26,382 nt of DNA from Chloroflexota bacterium (GTDB lineage: Bacteria; Chloroflexota; Dehalococcoidia; DSTF01; RBG-16-68-14). Location of the stretch: NCBI GenBank assembly GCA_022561355.1, contig JADFRJ010000002.1:1-26382 (forward strand), given 5' to 3'. A program made the position numbers and the translations under genes. Position 1 is the first letter of the stretch. Each line of letters starts with the position of its first letter. Positions 8,039 to 22,430 of this stretch are shown here, one piece after another. The notes below the pieces were generated by a model, which was not told the DNA's origin, ran no database searches, and saw nothing but the letters and a program-made list of their open reading frames with translations.

Positions 8039-8068
8039 CGTATATCACAATCCTTTGCCTTCGGTCAA
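8039..8068 (-). promoter_or_regulatory. Predicted promoter of the cox operon
   Basis: Read on the minus strand: TTGACC (-35, complement of 8063-8068), an 18-bp spacer and TATACG (-10, complement of 8039-8044). The spacer ends in TGA directly before the -10, giving an extended TGnTATA-type element. Transcription would start near 8032, leaving a leader of about 72 nt. Confidence 0.5.
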
Positions 8069-8074
8069 TTGAGC

Positions 8075-8110
8075 GCAGATAGGGCGCTGCCGGAGCAGCG
8101 CCCTATCTGC
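8075..8110 (-). terminator. 16-bp perfect hairpin after the zinc-ribbon gene
   Basis: The arms 8075-8090 and 8095-8110 are exact reverse complements (16 bp) around the loop CGGA. It lies 22 nt past the stop of the minus-strand zinc-ribbon gene and just upstream of the predicted cox promoter, so it should insulate the two transcripts. No T tract follows on either strand. Confidence 0.72.
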
Positions 8111-8132
8111 GAACGTCCTCTGTTAAGCGAGC

Positions 8133-8405
8133 TTATGCAGCCCTGCCTCGCCTCGTCTTGCCCTGCTTCGCGCTCGCCGGCATGACTGCCGGCAAGATCT
8201 CAATCGGCTTGCGTCGCAGGTCCTCAATGAAAACTGGGCCCTGGCAACGTTCGCAGCGCAACTTGTCACCGGGGCCAAACTTGGGCCCCTGATATCCAGG
8301 CCTAGGGCTGAAGCCCGTCAGCACAAGCTTCTTGTCTTTCGTACCCTCGACTTGGCCGCTGATGTGGCCACAGTGATAGCACTTCACGTCGCCTATCATG
8401 TCCAT
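8133..8405 (-). CDS. Small zinc-ribbon protein, function unknown
   Basis: A 90-residue protein with two CxxC knuckles, Cys9/Cys12 in KCYHCGH and Cys51/Cys54 in RCERCQG, about 38 residues apart, which is the layout of a zinc ribbon. Between them is a Gly/Pro/Lys-rich segment; the C-terminus is basic (KQGKTRRGRAA), suggesting contact with nucleic acid or ribosomes. The start is the ATG at 8403-8405, chosen because GGAGGAG sits 7 nt upstream; an upstream in-frame start would add 15 residues without that site. The gene lies downstream of greA on the same strand, 139 bp away, and ends before a strong hairpin. I do not recognise a specific family. Confidence 0.75.
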   Translation of the reverse strand: MDMIGDVKCYHCGHISGQVEGTKDKKLVLTGFSPRPGYQGPKFGPGDKLRCERCQGPVFIEDLRRKPIEILPAVMPASAKQGKTRRGRAA

Positions 8406-8412
8406 TACCAAG

Positions 8413-8419
8413 CTCCTCC
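8413..8419 (-). promoter_or_regulatory. Ribosome-binding site deciding the zinc-ribbon start
   Basis: On the minus strand GGAGGAG lies 7 nt before the ATG at 8405. This fixes the 90-residue reading over the 105-residue one. Confidence 0.85.
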
Positions 8420-8544
8420 CAAGCGCGCCGGGCGCCAGTAAACATGCCAACGTGGCAATGTTTCGGCAATGGGAGCAGCATCTGAAGGAGTGAGTCCCCT
8501 ACTTGGAGAGAAGAATTCCCCGCCTGCGCGAGCGAAAGGCCCTG

Positions 8545-9342
8545 TTAGGTTTCGACGCGCTCTAGGCGGAAGCGGATGTTGCCGGACGGAGCGGAGACGT
8601 TTACCTCGTCGCCAGCGCTCTTCTTGAGGACGCTCCGGCCAACCGGAGACTCGAGCGATATCTTGCCTTGCGACGCGTCCGCCTCGGCTGGCCGCACGAG
8701 TGTGTAGGAGACTTCCTGGTTTGACTTCAAGTTGCGCAGCACAACCGTGCAACCTAGCTCGACGATATCTCCCTTCGGCTTTACCCCCTCCTCGACGATC
8801 ACGACCTGATCGAGCGTCGCCTCAAGTCGGCGTATGCGGCCTTCAACGTAGCCCTGCTGATCGCGCGCCGCGTCCAGGGGCGCGTTCTCCTTAAAGTCCT
8901 TATCGGCCATCGCGCGCCTGATGTCGTCGATGATCCGTGGGCGCTGGGCCTTGAGAGCCTCAAGCTCGACCACCACCGCTGCCTTGACGCTCTCAGTCAT
9001 CTCTATCGAATCGAGGGCCTGTGCCGTGCCCGCCTTCTTCGCACGCTTCTTGATCCGGAGATGTGTGCCAAGGTTGGTCGATGTGTACCCGGCCTTCTTC
9101 GCAAAGGCCAAGAACTTCTTCACCGCGTCGCCGCGCCGTCCGGCGTCAGTCATCGTGCCGGAGAACGTCTCCGCGTAGTTAGCCACCTCATTGGCCGTGA
9201 GCTGGCCCAGCACTCGGTCCGCGCCCGCCCAACGGACGAAGCGCTCCACCTCAGCCTGAATCGCAGTCGCGTCCTCGCCTCGCAAATCCTTGAGGTGCTC
9301 ACGGGCCGCATCAAACAGCGTGATCGTCATGTCGTCGCTCAT
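8545..9342 (-). CDS. greA: GreA-type transcript cleavage factor with extra N-terminal domain
   Basis: A 265-residue protein; ordinary GreA is about 158. Residues about 116-265 are a full GreA: an N-terminal coiled coil with the acidic tip ADKDFKENAPLDAARDQQG, where Asp149 and Glu152 match the two catalytic acidic residues of GreA, then the FKBP-like C-terminal domain (about 190-265, with SPVGRSVLKKSAGDEV). GreA rescues backtracked RNA polymerase by stimulating transcript cleavage through the secondary channel. Residues about 8-100 are an all-helical segment (RFVRWAG, LTANEVANYAE, AVKKFLAFAKKAGY) that resembles the SAM-like core-binding domain of tyrosine recombinases, joined by a basic linker (RIKKRAKKAG). 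There is no recombinase catalytic domain. The ATG has AAGGAG 5 nt upstream. Confidence 0.9.
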   Translation of the reverse strand: MSDDMTITLFDAAREHLKDLRGEDATAIQAEVERFVRWAGADRVLGQLTANEVANYAETFSGTMTDAGRRGDAVKKFLAFAKKAGYTSTNLGTHLRIKKRAKKAGTAQALDSIEMTESVKAAVVVELEALKAQRPRIIDDIRRAMADKDFKENAPLDAARDQQGYVEGRIRRLEATLDQVVIVEEGVKPKGDIVELGCTVVLRNLKSNQEVSYTLVRPAEADASQGKISLESPVGRSVLKKSAGDEVNVSAPSGNIRFRLERVET

Positions 9343-9359
9343 GGGGGCTCCTTACTTCG

Positions 9360-9388
9360 ATTCTGGCATACAGCATCCTACCCGTCAA
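9360..9388 (-). promoter_or_regulatory. Predicted greA promoter
   Basis: On the minus strand TTGACG (complement of 9383-9388), a 17-bp spacer and CAGAAT (complement of 9360-9365) make a sigma70-like promoter. Transcription would begin near 9353, giving a leader of about ten bases that contains the AAGGAG ribosome-binding site. Confidence 0.6.
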
Positions 9389-9456
9389 CGACAGCTTTCC
9401 CCATTGCAATCCGCGTCCTTCAACATGGAGCCTTCTCTCGGCAGCAACGCTGGCGG

Positions 9457-9462
9457 TACAAT
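9457..9462 (+). promoter_or_regulatory. -10 element for a probably leaderless mRNA
   Basis: TACAAT lies exactly six bases before the GTG at 9469, so transcription would begin at or next to the start codon. No ribosome-binding site precedes that GTG and no clear -35 is visible. Confidence 0.45.
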
Positions 9463-9468
9463 TAGATC

Positions 9469-10584
9469 GTGAGCGCGATCTGGCGCCCCTCCGCTAGTAC
9501 AAGCCTCGCCGTTGCGGTGCTCGCCTCCTTCTTACTCCTTGCGTGCGGCCAGACACCGAACAAGGTCCCGGACCCCACCACGAACCCGGATGCCAGCACC
9601 CGCACATTTGCTATGGGCGTCAGCTCCCTGCCAGCTGAACTCACCGAGGAGAGCTACAGCGAAACGTTTCGGCTCGCCGCAAGTGCCGGCGAGGTCATTC
9701 TCATCCAGCGGACGCCGCCATGGGAGGAGCTGCTAGGAGGCGCCTTCTCAGAAGAGACCGTCCTCACGACCCAGCGCGAGACGGCGCTGGCGGAAGAACA
9801 CGGCCTCGATATCTTCGTCGCCATCGACCCCACAGACGGCACCCGGCAACGCAACCGTTTGGCCGGCCTCCCCGATGATCTACTGGGAGCAGGCTTCTCA
9901 GACCCGGACATCCACAAGGCGTTGATTGACTACGCGCGCTACATCGCCGAGACGTACCGCCCAAAGTACCTCGCGTTTGGCGTCGAAATGAACGGCTATC
10001 AGCAACATCACCCTGAGGACTTCGAGCGCTTCGTGGTCATCTACCACGAGGCGTACGAGGTAGTGAAAGAGATATCACCGGAGACGTTGGTCTTCCCCAC
10101 GTTCCAGTTCGAAGAGCTGCAGGGGCGTCTGCCATTCCAAGATCCATTGCCGCCCCAGTGGCACCTCATCAGCCGATTCGAGCCACGGCTCGATGTCCTC
10201 GCGATCAGCACCTATCCAGATGTCGTCTTTCCAAGCGCGAACGAAATACCGGAGTCGTACTACGCGCAGCTCGCGCTCTACACGAACCGGCCGGTCGCCA
10301 TCGCCGGCATGGGCTACTCGTCCAGGCCCAGCGAGGATATCTCTAAGGCCAAGGCAGAAGAAGCCCAGGCGGCATTCCTACGCCGCACGCTTGATAACGC
10401 GCAGCAACTCGACATGCCGTTTGTCGTCTGGTTCGTCAGCCAGGACCCATCATTTACGGGCGAGTCTGCGCTCGATCTCGGAAACTCAGGCCTGATCCAA
10501 CAAAACGGCACCCCGAAACCGGCCTGGGATATCTGGCATACGGCGTCTCTCAGACCCCTGCAAGCTGTCCAGCCGAAACCCTAG
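9469..10584 (+). CDS. Lipoprotein resembling a TIM-barrel glycoside hydrolase
   Basis: A 371-residue secreted lipoprotein: signal peptide with LLAC (Cys26), a Pro/Asn/Thr-rich linker to about 44, then a domain that looks like a clan-A type (beta/alpha)8 glycosidase. Supporting marks are YLAFGVEMNGYQQHHPEDFERF (starting at residue 167), where Glu173 sits at the end of a beta strand as the acid/base residue does in these enzymes, LDVLAISTYP (241-250), and the C-terminal SGLIQQNGTPKPAWDIW, typical of the last strand and helix of such hydrolases. At the strand where the nucleophile Glu is usual (PVAI-x-E-x-G-Y), this protein has RPVAIAGMGYSS with Gly280. It may be a binding protein or may use another residue. 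Start at GTG 9469 without a ribosome-binding site. Confidence 0.65.
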   Translation: MSAIWRPSASTSLAVAVLASFLLLACGQTPNKVPDPTTNPDASTRTFAMGVSSLPAELTEESYSETFRLAASAGEVILIQRTPPWEELLGGAFSEETVLTTQRETALAEEHGLDIFVAIDPTDGTRQRNRLAGLPDDLLGAGFSDPDIHKALIDYARYIAETYRPKYLAFGVEMNGYQQHHPEDFERFVVIYHEAYEVVKEISPETLVFPTFQFEELQGRLPFQDPLPPQWHLISRFEPRLDVLAISTYPDVVFPSANEIPESYYAQLALYTNRPVAIAGMGYSSRPSEDISKAKAEEAQAAFLRRTLDNAQQLDMPFVVWFVSQDPSFTGESALDLGNSGLIQQNGTPKPAWDIWHTASLRPLQAVQPKP

Positions 10585-11747
10585 GGGTAGACCAGTTCGC
10601 GCTCCAGCAGCGCCCGCGCGATTACAACCCGCTGGATCTGCGATGTGCCCTCCACGATCATCAATTGCCGCGCATCCCGATAGTGGCGCTCCAGCGGATG
10701 GTCCATCATATATCCCTGGGCGCCGAGCACCTGCAACGCATCCGATGACACCTTAACCGCAACCTCCGTCGCAAAGGCCTTCGCGATCGAAAGCAGCGCC
10801 GCGTCTTCGCGCTGATACTTGCCCTGATCGACTCGCCATGCGCCTTGGTAGACCAACAACCTCGCCGCCTCGATCTGGATTGCCATGTCCGCGAACATGA
10901 ACTGGATCGCCTGCAATTCCGAGATCGGCTTGCCGAACGCCTCTCGCTGTCGAGCGTAGTCGAGAGCGTACGTCATCGCCCCTTCCGCCAGCCCAACGCC
11001 GCGTGCCCCGACCACAGGCCTGAGAGTGTTCAACGTGAGCATCGCGTGGTTGAACCCGCCGCCCTCCTCTTCGCCAAGCAGCAACTCCGGACCGAGCCGA
11101 ACATCCTGAAACACAAGGTTCGCCGTTGGTACCCCGCGCACGCCCATCTTCCGATCGGTGCGAGCGACTGAGAAGCCAGGACTGTCCGTTGGCACGATGA
11201 AGGCTGAAATGTCGGACGGGCTCCCACTATCGCCTGTTTTAGCGAACGCCACAACGAAGTCAGCAACCGTACCACCGGAGATGAATACCTTCTCTCCATT
11301 GAGGATGTAGTCGTCGCCATCGCGCACGGCCCTGCTTTGCAGCGCGGAGGCGTCCGAGCCCGAATTGGGCTCGGTTAGGCAATAGGCGGCCTTAGCCTCA
11401 CCCTTCGCCACCTGAGGCAACCAGGTCCGCTTCTGACTCTCGCTGCCGCCGAGCAGTATGGGTTGCGTGGGAAGTGCGGAGAGCAGAAGCATCAGGCCGC
11501 TGGCGCAGCAGTATTTGGCGATCTCCTCTACCGCCAGCGCCAATGCGAATACGCCTGCACCACTTCCGCCATACTGCTCTGGTATCGTGAGTCCCAGCAG
11601 CTCAACGTCACGAAACGCTTCAAAAATGTCGTGAGGATATTCGCCAGTCTCGTCCATTTCCGCCGCTCGGGGCGCTACGCGCTCCTTCGCGATCCGCCGA
11701 GCGGTGCCTTGAATCAGCTTTTGCTCCTCATTCAACTCAAATTGCAT
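10581..11747 (-). CDS. Acyl-CoA dehydrogenase
   Basis: A 388-residue FAD enzyme that oxidises acyl-CoA to enoyl-CoA. The domain order is standard: N-terminal helical domain (about 1-115), central beta barrel with AAYCLTEPNSGSDASAL and the substrate loop KVFISGGTVADFVVAFA, and C-terminal helical domain with YARQREAFGKPISELQAIQFMFADM and QVLGAQGYMMDHPLERHYRDAR. The catalytic base is Glu366 in the MIVEGTSQIQR motif, the position of short- and medium-chain type dehydrogenases. Substrate chain length cannot be read with safety. The start is the ATG at 11745-11747, with GGAGG 5 nt upstream, rather than the adjacent GTG. It converges on the lipoprotein gene, and the two stops share CTAG. It is alone, without electron transfer flavoprotein genes nearby. 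Confidence 0.95.
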   Translation of the reverse strand: MQFELNEEQKLIQGTARRIAKERVAPRAAEMDETGEYPHDIFEAFRDVELLGLTIPEQYGGSGAGVFALALAVEEIAKYCCASGLMLLLSALPTQPILLGGSESQKRTWLPQVAKGEAKAAYCLTEPNSGSDASALQSRAVRDGDDYILNGEKVFISGGTVADFVVAFAKTGDSGSPSDISAFIVPTDSPGFSVARTDRKMGVRGVPTANLVFQDVRLGPELLLGEEEGGGFNHAMLTLNTLRPVVGARGVGLAEGAMTYALDYARQREAFGKPISELQAIQFMFADMAIQIEAARLLVYQGAWRVDQGKYQREDAALLSIAKAFATEVAVKVSSDALQVLGAQGYMMDHPLERHYRDARQLMIVEGTSQIQRVVIARALLERELVYP

Positions 11748-11752
11748 CACAG

Positions 11753-11757
11753 CCTCC
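11753..11757 (-). promoter_or_regulatory. Ribosome-binding site deciding the acyl-CoA dehydrogenase start
   Basis: On the minus strand GGAGG is 5 nt before the ATG at 11747 but only 2 nt before the adjacent GTG, so the ATG is the better start. Confidence 0.8.
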
Positions 11758-11822
11758 CTGTTGGCAGAACACCGGGTAACTCACAAAAGCATATCGTATC
11801 TGGAATATCCCAAGCCAGCTGC

Positions 11823-11851
11823 TTGCGAATGGACGCTTTACCTTATATACT
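11823..11851 (+). promoter_or_regulatory. Predicted rpoBC promoter
   Basis: TTGCGA (11823-11828), a 17-bp spacer and TATACT (11846-11851) form a good sigma70-like promoter, with transcription from about 11858 and a leader of about 160 nt. A second perfect TTGACA stands at 11861-11866, but the best -10 behind it (TAGTGT, 11887-11892) is 20 bp away. TGACAT occurs twice with an 11-bp period (11851 and 11862). No other gene is seen in 11748-12016. Confidence 0.6.
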
Positions 11852-11892
11852 GACATCAGATTGACATTCCCAGAATAGCATCGTGGTAGTGT

Positions 11893-11919
11893 AAAGGGCG
11901 CGGCTCGACGGACGCCTTT
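11893..11919 (+). promoter_or_regulatory. Possible leader hairpin upstream of rpoB
   Basis: AAAGGGCG (11893-11900) can pair with CGCCTTT (11913-11919) with one unpaired G. The loop is 12 nt and the sequence after it is TA-rich. It could act as a partial terminator in the rpoBC leader; this is a weak call by eye. Confidence 0.3.
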
Positions 11920-12016
11920 GTATTCATATCCCCATAGGGATTCAACGGAAGAAGCCTATTCTTGATGATGGGATGGGCTGTCTTTGCGTGTCCAGCATTA
12001 AAGTAGGAGTCCTGCG

Positions 12017-20324
<8,308 letters not shown>

Positions 20325-20344
20325 GCATCCAGAGCAAGCGATCC

Positions 20345-20373
20345 GAGCGGCCTCCCGGGCAGGGAGGCCGCTC
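20345..20373 (+). terminator. rpoBC terminator
   Basis: GAGCGGCCTCCC (20345-20356) and GGGAGGCCGCTC (20362-20373) are a perfect 12-bp stem with loop GGGCA, 20 nt after the rpoC stop, followed by TCTTAT. Typical intrinsic terminator geometry with a short T-rich tail. Confidence 0.85.
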
Positions 20374-20401
20374 TCTTATGTCGCGCTACCGCCTAACGAC
20401 C

Positions 20402-20410
20402 TGATATCAT
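20402..20410 (+). promoter_or_regulatory. Extended -10 element before the VTT gene
   Basis: TGATATCAT matches the extended TGnTATAAT form with one mismatch. No -35 is visible. Transcription would start near 20417, leaving only about eight bases before the ATG at 20425, which has no ribosome-binding site. Confidence 0.4.
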
Positions 20411-20424
20411 GACCTCGAACGCTG

Positions 20425-21102
20425 ATGAGCACCGACCAACGTAGCTCTCCCCTACCCGCCGGTACGCTCGATATCACTACCCAGCCTGCCGACGAACACG
20501 AGACGCCGTTCCCCACGGCGCCAGCTCCACATTCGGCTGTCTGGAGGCTGGAATACGGCCTCGTTGTTGTCAGCGTCGGGCTCATCACCGCGTTCGCCAT
20601 CGCGTTTTTCCTCGTCGACATCGACCTAGCGCGCCTCAACAGCTACGGCTACGTTGGTCTCTTTGCCGTCAGCCTGATCAGCGCCGCGTCGATCATCATG
20701 CCCATGCCGGGCGCGGCCGCCGTCACCGGCGCCGGCGCCTTCCTCGAACCGGTGGCGGGCATACCCACGCCGATCCTCGTCGGCCTCGTCGCTGGCCCCG
20801 CGGAAACGATCGGCGAACTCACCGGGTACGCGGCCGGCTACGGTGGCAGCGTCCTCTTCCGCGACCGGCCCATCTACCCGCGCGTACGAGCGTGGATGCG
20901 CCGCCGAGGAATCCTGACGATGTTCCTCCTCTCGTCCTTCCCCAACCCGCTGGTCGATGTCGCGGGGGTTGCCGCCGGCGCCGTCCACATGCAGCTCCAC
21001 CGCTTCCTCGCCGGTGTCTTGGCCGGCAAGATCCTCAAGAACATCTATCTGGCGGCCGGCGGCCTCGCCGGCGCCGAACTCCTGCGAAAGGTGTTCGCCT
21101 AG
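20425..21102 (+). CDS. VTT-domain (SNARE-associated/DedA-like) membrane protein
   Basis: A 225-residue inner-membrane protein of the VTT/DedA-like superfamily. After a hydrophilic N-terminus of about 40 residues and a first helix (about 43-66) comes the VTT core: a re-entrant type segment IIMPMPGAAAVTGAGAF, AGPAETIGELTGYAAGYGGS with the conserved Glu and Gly positions, an Arg-rich loop (RAWMRRRG), LLSSFPNPLVDVAGVAAGAVHM, and RFLAGVLAGKILKNIYLAAGG. Relatives include lipid scramblases and flippases, so lipid handling is the likely role; the substrate is unknown. Its TAG directly abuts the ATG of ispD, so it heads the VTT-ispD-ispF transcript. Expression probably starts at an extended -10 element close to the ATG. 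Confidence 0.85.
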   Translation: MSTDQRSSPLPAGTLDITTQPADEHETPFPTAPAPHSAVWRLEYGLVVVSVGLITAFAIAFFLVDIDLARLNSYGYVGLFAVSLISAASIIMPMPGAAAVTGAGAFLEPVAGIPTPILVGLVAGPAETIGELTGYAAGYGGSVLFRDRPIYPRVRAWMRRRGILTMFLLSSFPNPLVDVAGVAAGAVHMQLHRFLAGVLAGKILKNIYLAAGGLAGAELLRKVFA

Positions 21103-21783
21103 ATGCCCAAGGCAACCGTGGGCGCCGTCATCGTCGCGGCCGGCCGCAGCGAGCGGATGGGCCGCACCGACAAGCTCTGGGCGCTCCTTCCCTCGAAGAA
21201 CGGGCGTGAGGAGCCGCTCATTGCGCATACGCTGACAGCGTTTCAGCGCTCGCGACGCGTCCACCAGGCCATCCTCGTCATAGCGGAGGAGGCTCTCGAA
21301 GAAGGCCAAACGCTCGTCCGCGAGCATGGTTTCGACAAGTTTACAGTAGTCGCGGGAGGTGGGCGGCGACAGGATTCGGTCCTCGCCGGGCTCGAAGCGT
21401 TGGATGATGTTCACTGGGCCATCATCCACGACGGCGCCCGGCCGCTCGTGACGGAGAAGCTCATCGCAGAGGGGCTCAACGAGGCTGAGGGGACGGGCGC
21501 TTCCTGCAGCGCCATTCCGGTGCCGGACACCTTGAAGGAAGGCACCGCGGGCCGCATCGTGCGAACCGTAGACCGCTCCCGCCTTTGGCTCGCGCAGACA
21601 CCACAGACGTTCCTCTTTGAACTGCTGCTGGACGCCCACAAACGCGCCCCAGGTGACGTCACGGACGATGCTGCGCTCGTAGAGGCCTTGGGCGTGGAAG
21701 TGCGGCTCGTCACCGCTTCACCGCGCAACATCAAGGTGACGACGCCCGACGACCTCGCCATCGTCAGGGCTCTGCTGTCGTGA
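21103..21783 (+). CDS. ispD: 2-C-methyl-D-erythritol 4-phosphate cytidylyltransferase
   Basis: A 226-residue nucleotidyltransferase that joins MEP with CTP to form CDP-methylerythritol in the non-mevalonate isoprenoid pathway. Visible signatures are the nucleotide loop VIVAAGRSERMG (9-20) with Lys24 following, AGGGRRQDSVLAGL, IIHDGARPLV, the conserved AIPVPDTLK, RSRLWLAQTPQTF and the C-terminal NIKVTTPDDL. Length is normal. A small extra stretch (PSKNGREEP) follows the nucleotide loop, where many homologues have a short turn. The ATG begins right after the stop of the VTT gene; AAAGGTG is a plausible ribosome-binding site. The stop overlaps the ispF GTG in GTGA, so the two pathway enzymes are translationally coupled. 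Confidence 0.96.
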   Translation: MPKATVGAVIVAAGRSERMGRTDKLWALLPSKNGREEPLIAHTLTAFQRSRRVHQAILVIAEEALEEGQTLVREHGFDKFTVVAGGGRRQDSVLAGLEALDDVHWAIIHDGARPLVTEKLIAEGLNEAEGTGASCSAIPVPDTLKEGTAGRIVRTVDRSRLWLAQTPQTFLFELLLDAHKRAPGDVTDDAALVEALGVEVRLVTASPRNIKVTTPDDLAIVRALLS

Positions 21784-22253
21784 GAGTCGGCATCGGTTAT
21801 GACCTCCACCCCCTTGCGGCGGACCGCCCGCTCGTGTTGGGAGGCGTAACCGTCCCGCACACGTCCGGCCTGGAAGGGCACAGCGACGGCGACGTCCTTA
21901 CGCACGCGCTGATCGACGCGCTGCTGGGCGCCGCAGCCCTGGGCGACATCGGCACGCACTTCTCGTCCGAGGACGAACGATGGCGCGGTGCCAGCAGCGT
22001 CGCCCTGCTCGCAAAGACGCGCGTCATTCTCCTCGAAGCCGGCTTCGACATAGCCAACGTCGACGCTACCATCGTCGCGCAGGCGCCAAAGCTTGCGCCC
22101 TACACTCAGGCGATGCGCGAGTTGTTGGCGCAAGCGCTGGACGTCGATTCTAGTAATGTAAGCGTCAAAGCGACGACGACCGACCGTCTCGGCGCCATCG
22201 GGCGAGACGAGGGAATTGCGGCTGTCGCCGTCGCCCTGATAAACTCTACGTAA
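21780..22253 (+). CDS. ispF: 2-C-methyl-D-erythritol 2,4-cyclodiphosphate synthase
   Basis: A 157-residue enzyme that cyclises the diphospho-methylerythritol intermediate with loss of CMP, two steps after IspD. The divalent metal ligands Asp8 and His10 (YDLHP) and His42 (DVLTHALIDAL) are present, as are GDIGTHF, the substrate loop, and KATTTDRLGAIGRDEGIAA with Glu144 that binds the second metal. Homotrimer by family knowledge. The start is a GTG at 21780, which overlaps the ispD stop by 4 bp. The reading frame is complete and of normal length. Products of the pathway include the prenyl diphosphates used by CtaB in this same window. Confidence 0.97.
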   Translation: MRVGIGYDLHPLAADRPLVLGGVTVPHTSGLEGHSDGDVLTHALIDALLGAAALGDIGTHFSSEDERWRGASSVALLAKTRVILLEAGFDIANVDATIVAQAPKLAPYTQAMRELLAQALDVDSSNVSVKATTTDRLGAIGRDEGIAAVAVALINST

Positions 22254-22430
22254 CGTCATTTCGGAGAACCGCCGTTGTTCGGAGAATCGCAATGCATCTG
22301 CTGACACACGCCGCCTTCCATACGAGCCGGAAGCCAATCCGGCTCGGCGCTTGTTGCGCCTGTCCCTAGGGGCGCCGCCTAGCGGACGCCCCTGACCAGA
22401 CGTAACGAGTTTAGAAGGAGGTTCGCTCAC
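22254..22430 (+). promoter_or_regulatory. Structured leader between ispF and cysE
   Basis: This 177-nt gap carries, in order: a direct repeat TTCGGAGAA[C/T]CGC at 22260-22272 and 22278-22290 (12 of 13 identical, period 18); a perfect 8-bp hairpin (22324-22331 with 22338-22345); a 5-bp GGCGC/GCGCC hairpin (22346-22360); and a long stem with one bulged A (22368-22378 with 22382-22393, loop CTA). The AAGGAGG of cysE follows at 22415-22421. Three successive hairpins suggest a regulated leader or a terminator plus promoter. In Bacillus a T-box controls cysE-cysS, but I do not find the conserved T-box sequence here. Confidence 0.5.

Noticed and set aside
8545..9342. Tyrosine recombinase or integron integrase
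   Set aside because: Only a core-binding-like helical segment is present; there is no catalytic R-HxxR-Y domain, and the rest is GreA.
22254..22430. T-box riboswitch for cysE-cysS
   Set aside because: The conserved T-box sequence (AGGGTGGNACCGCG type) is absent; only GGAGAACCGCCG near the 5' end is faintly similar and in the wrong place relative to the hairpins.
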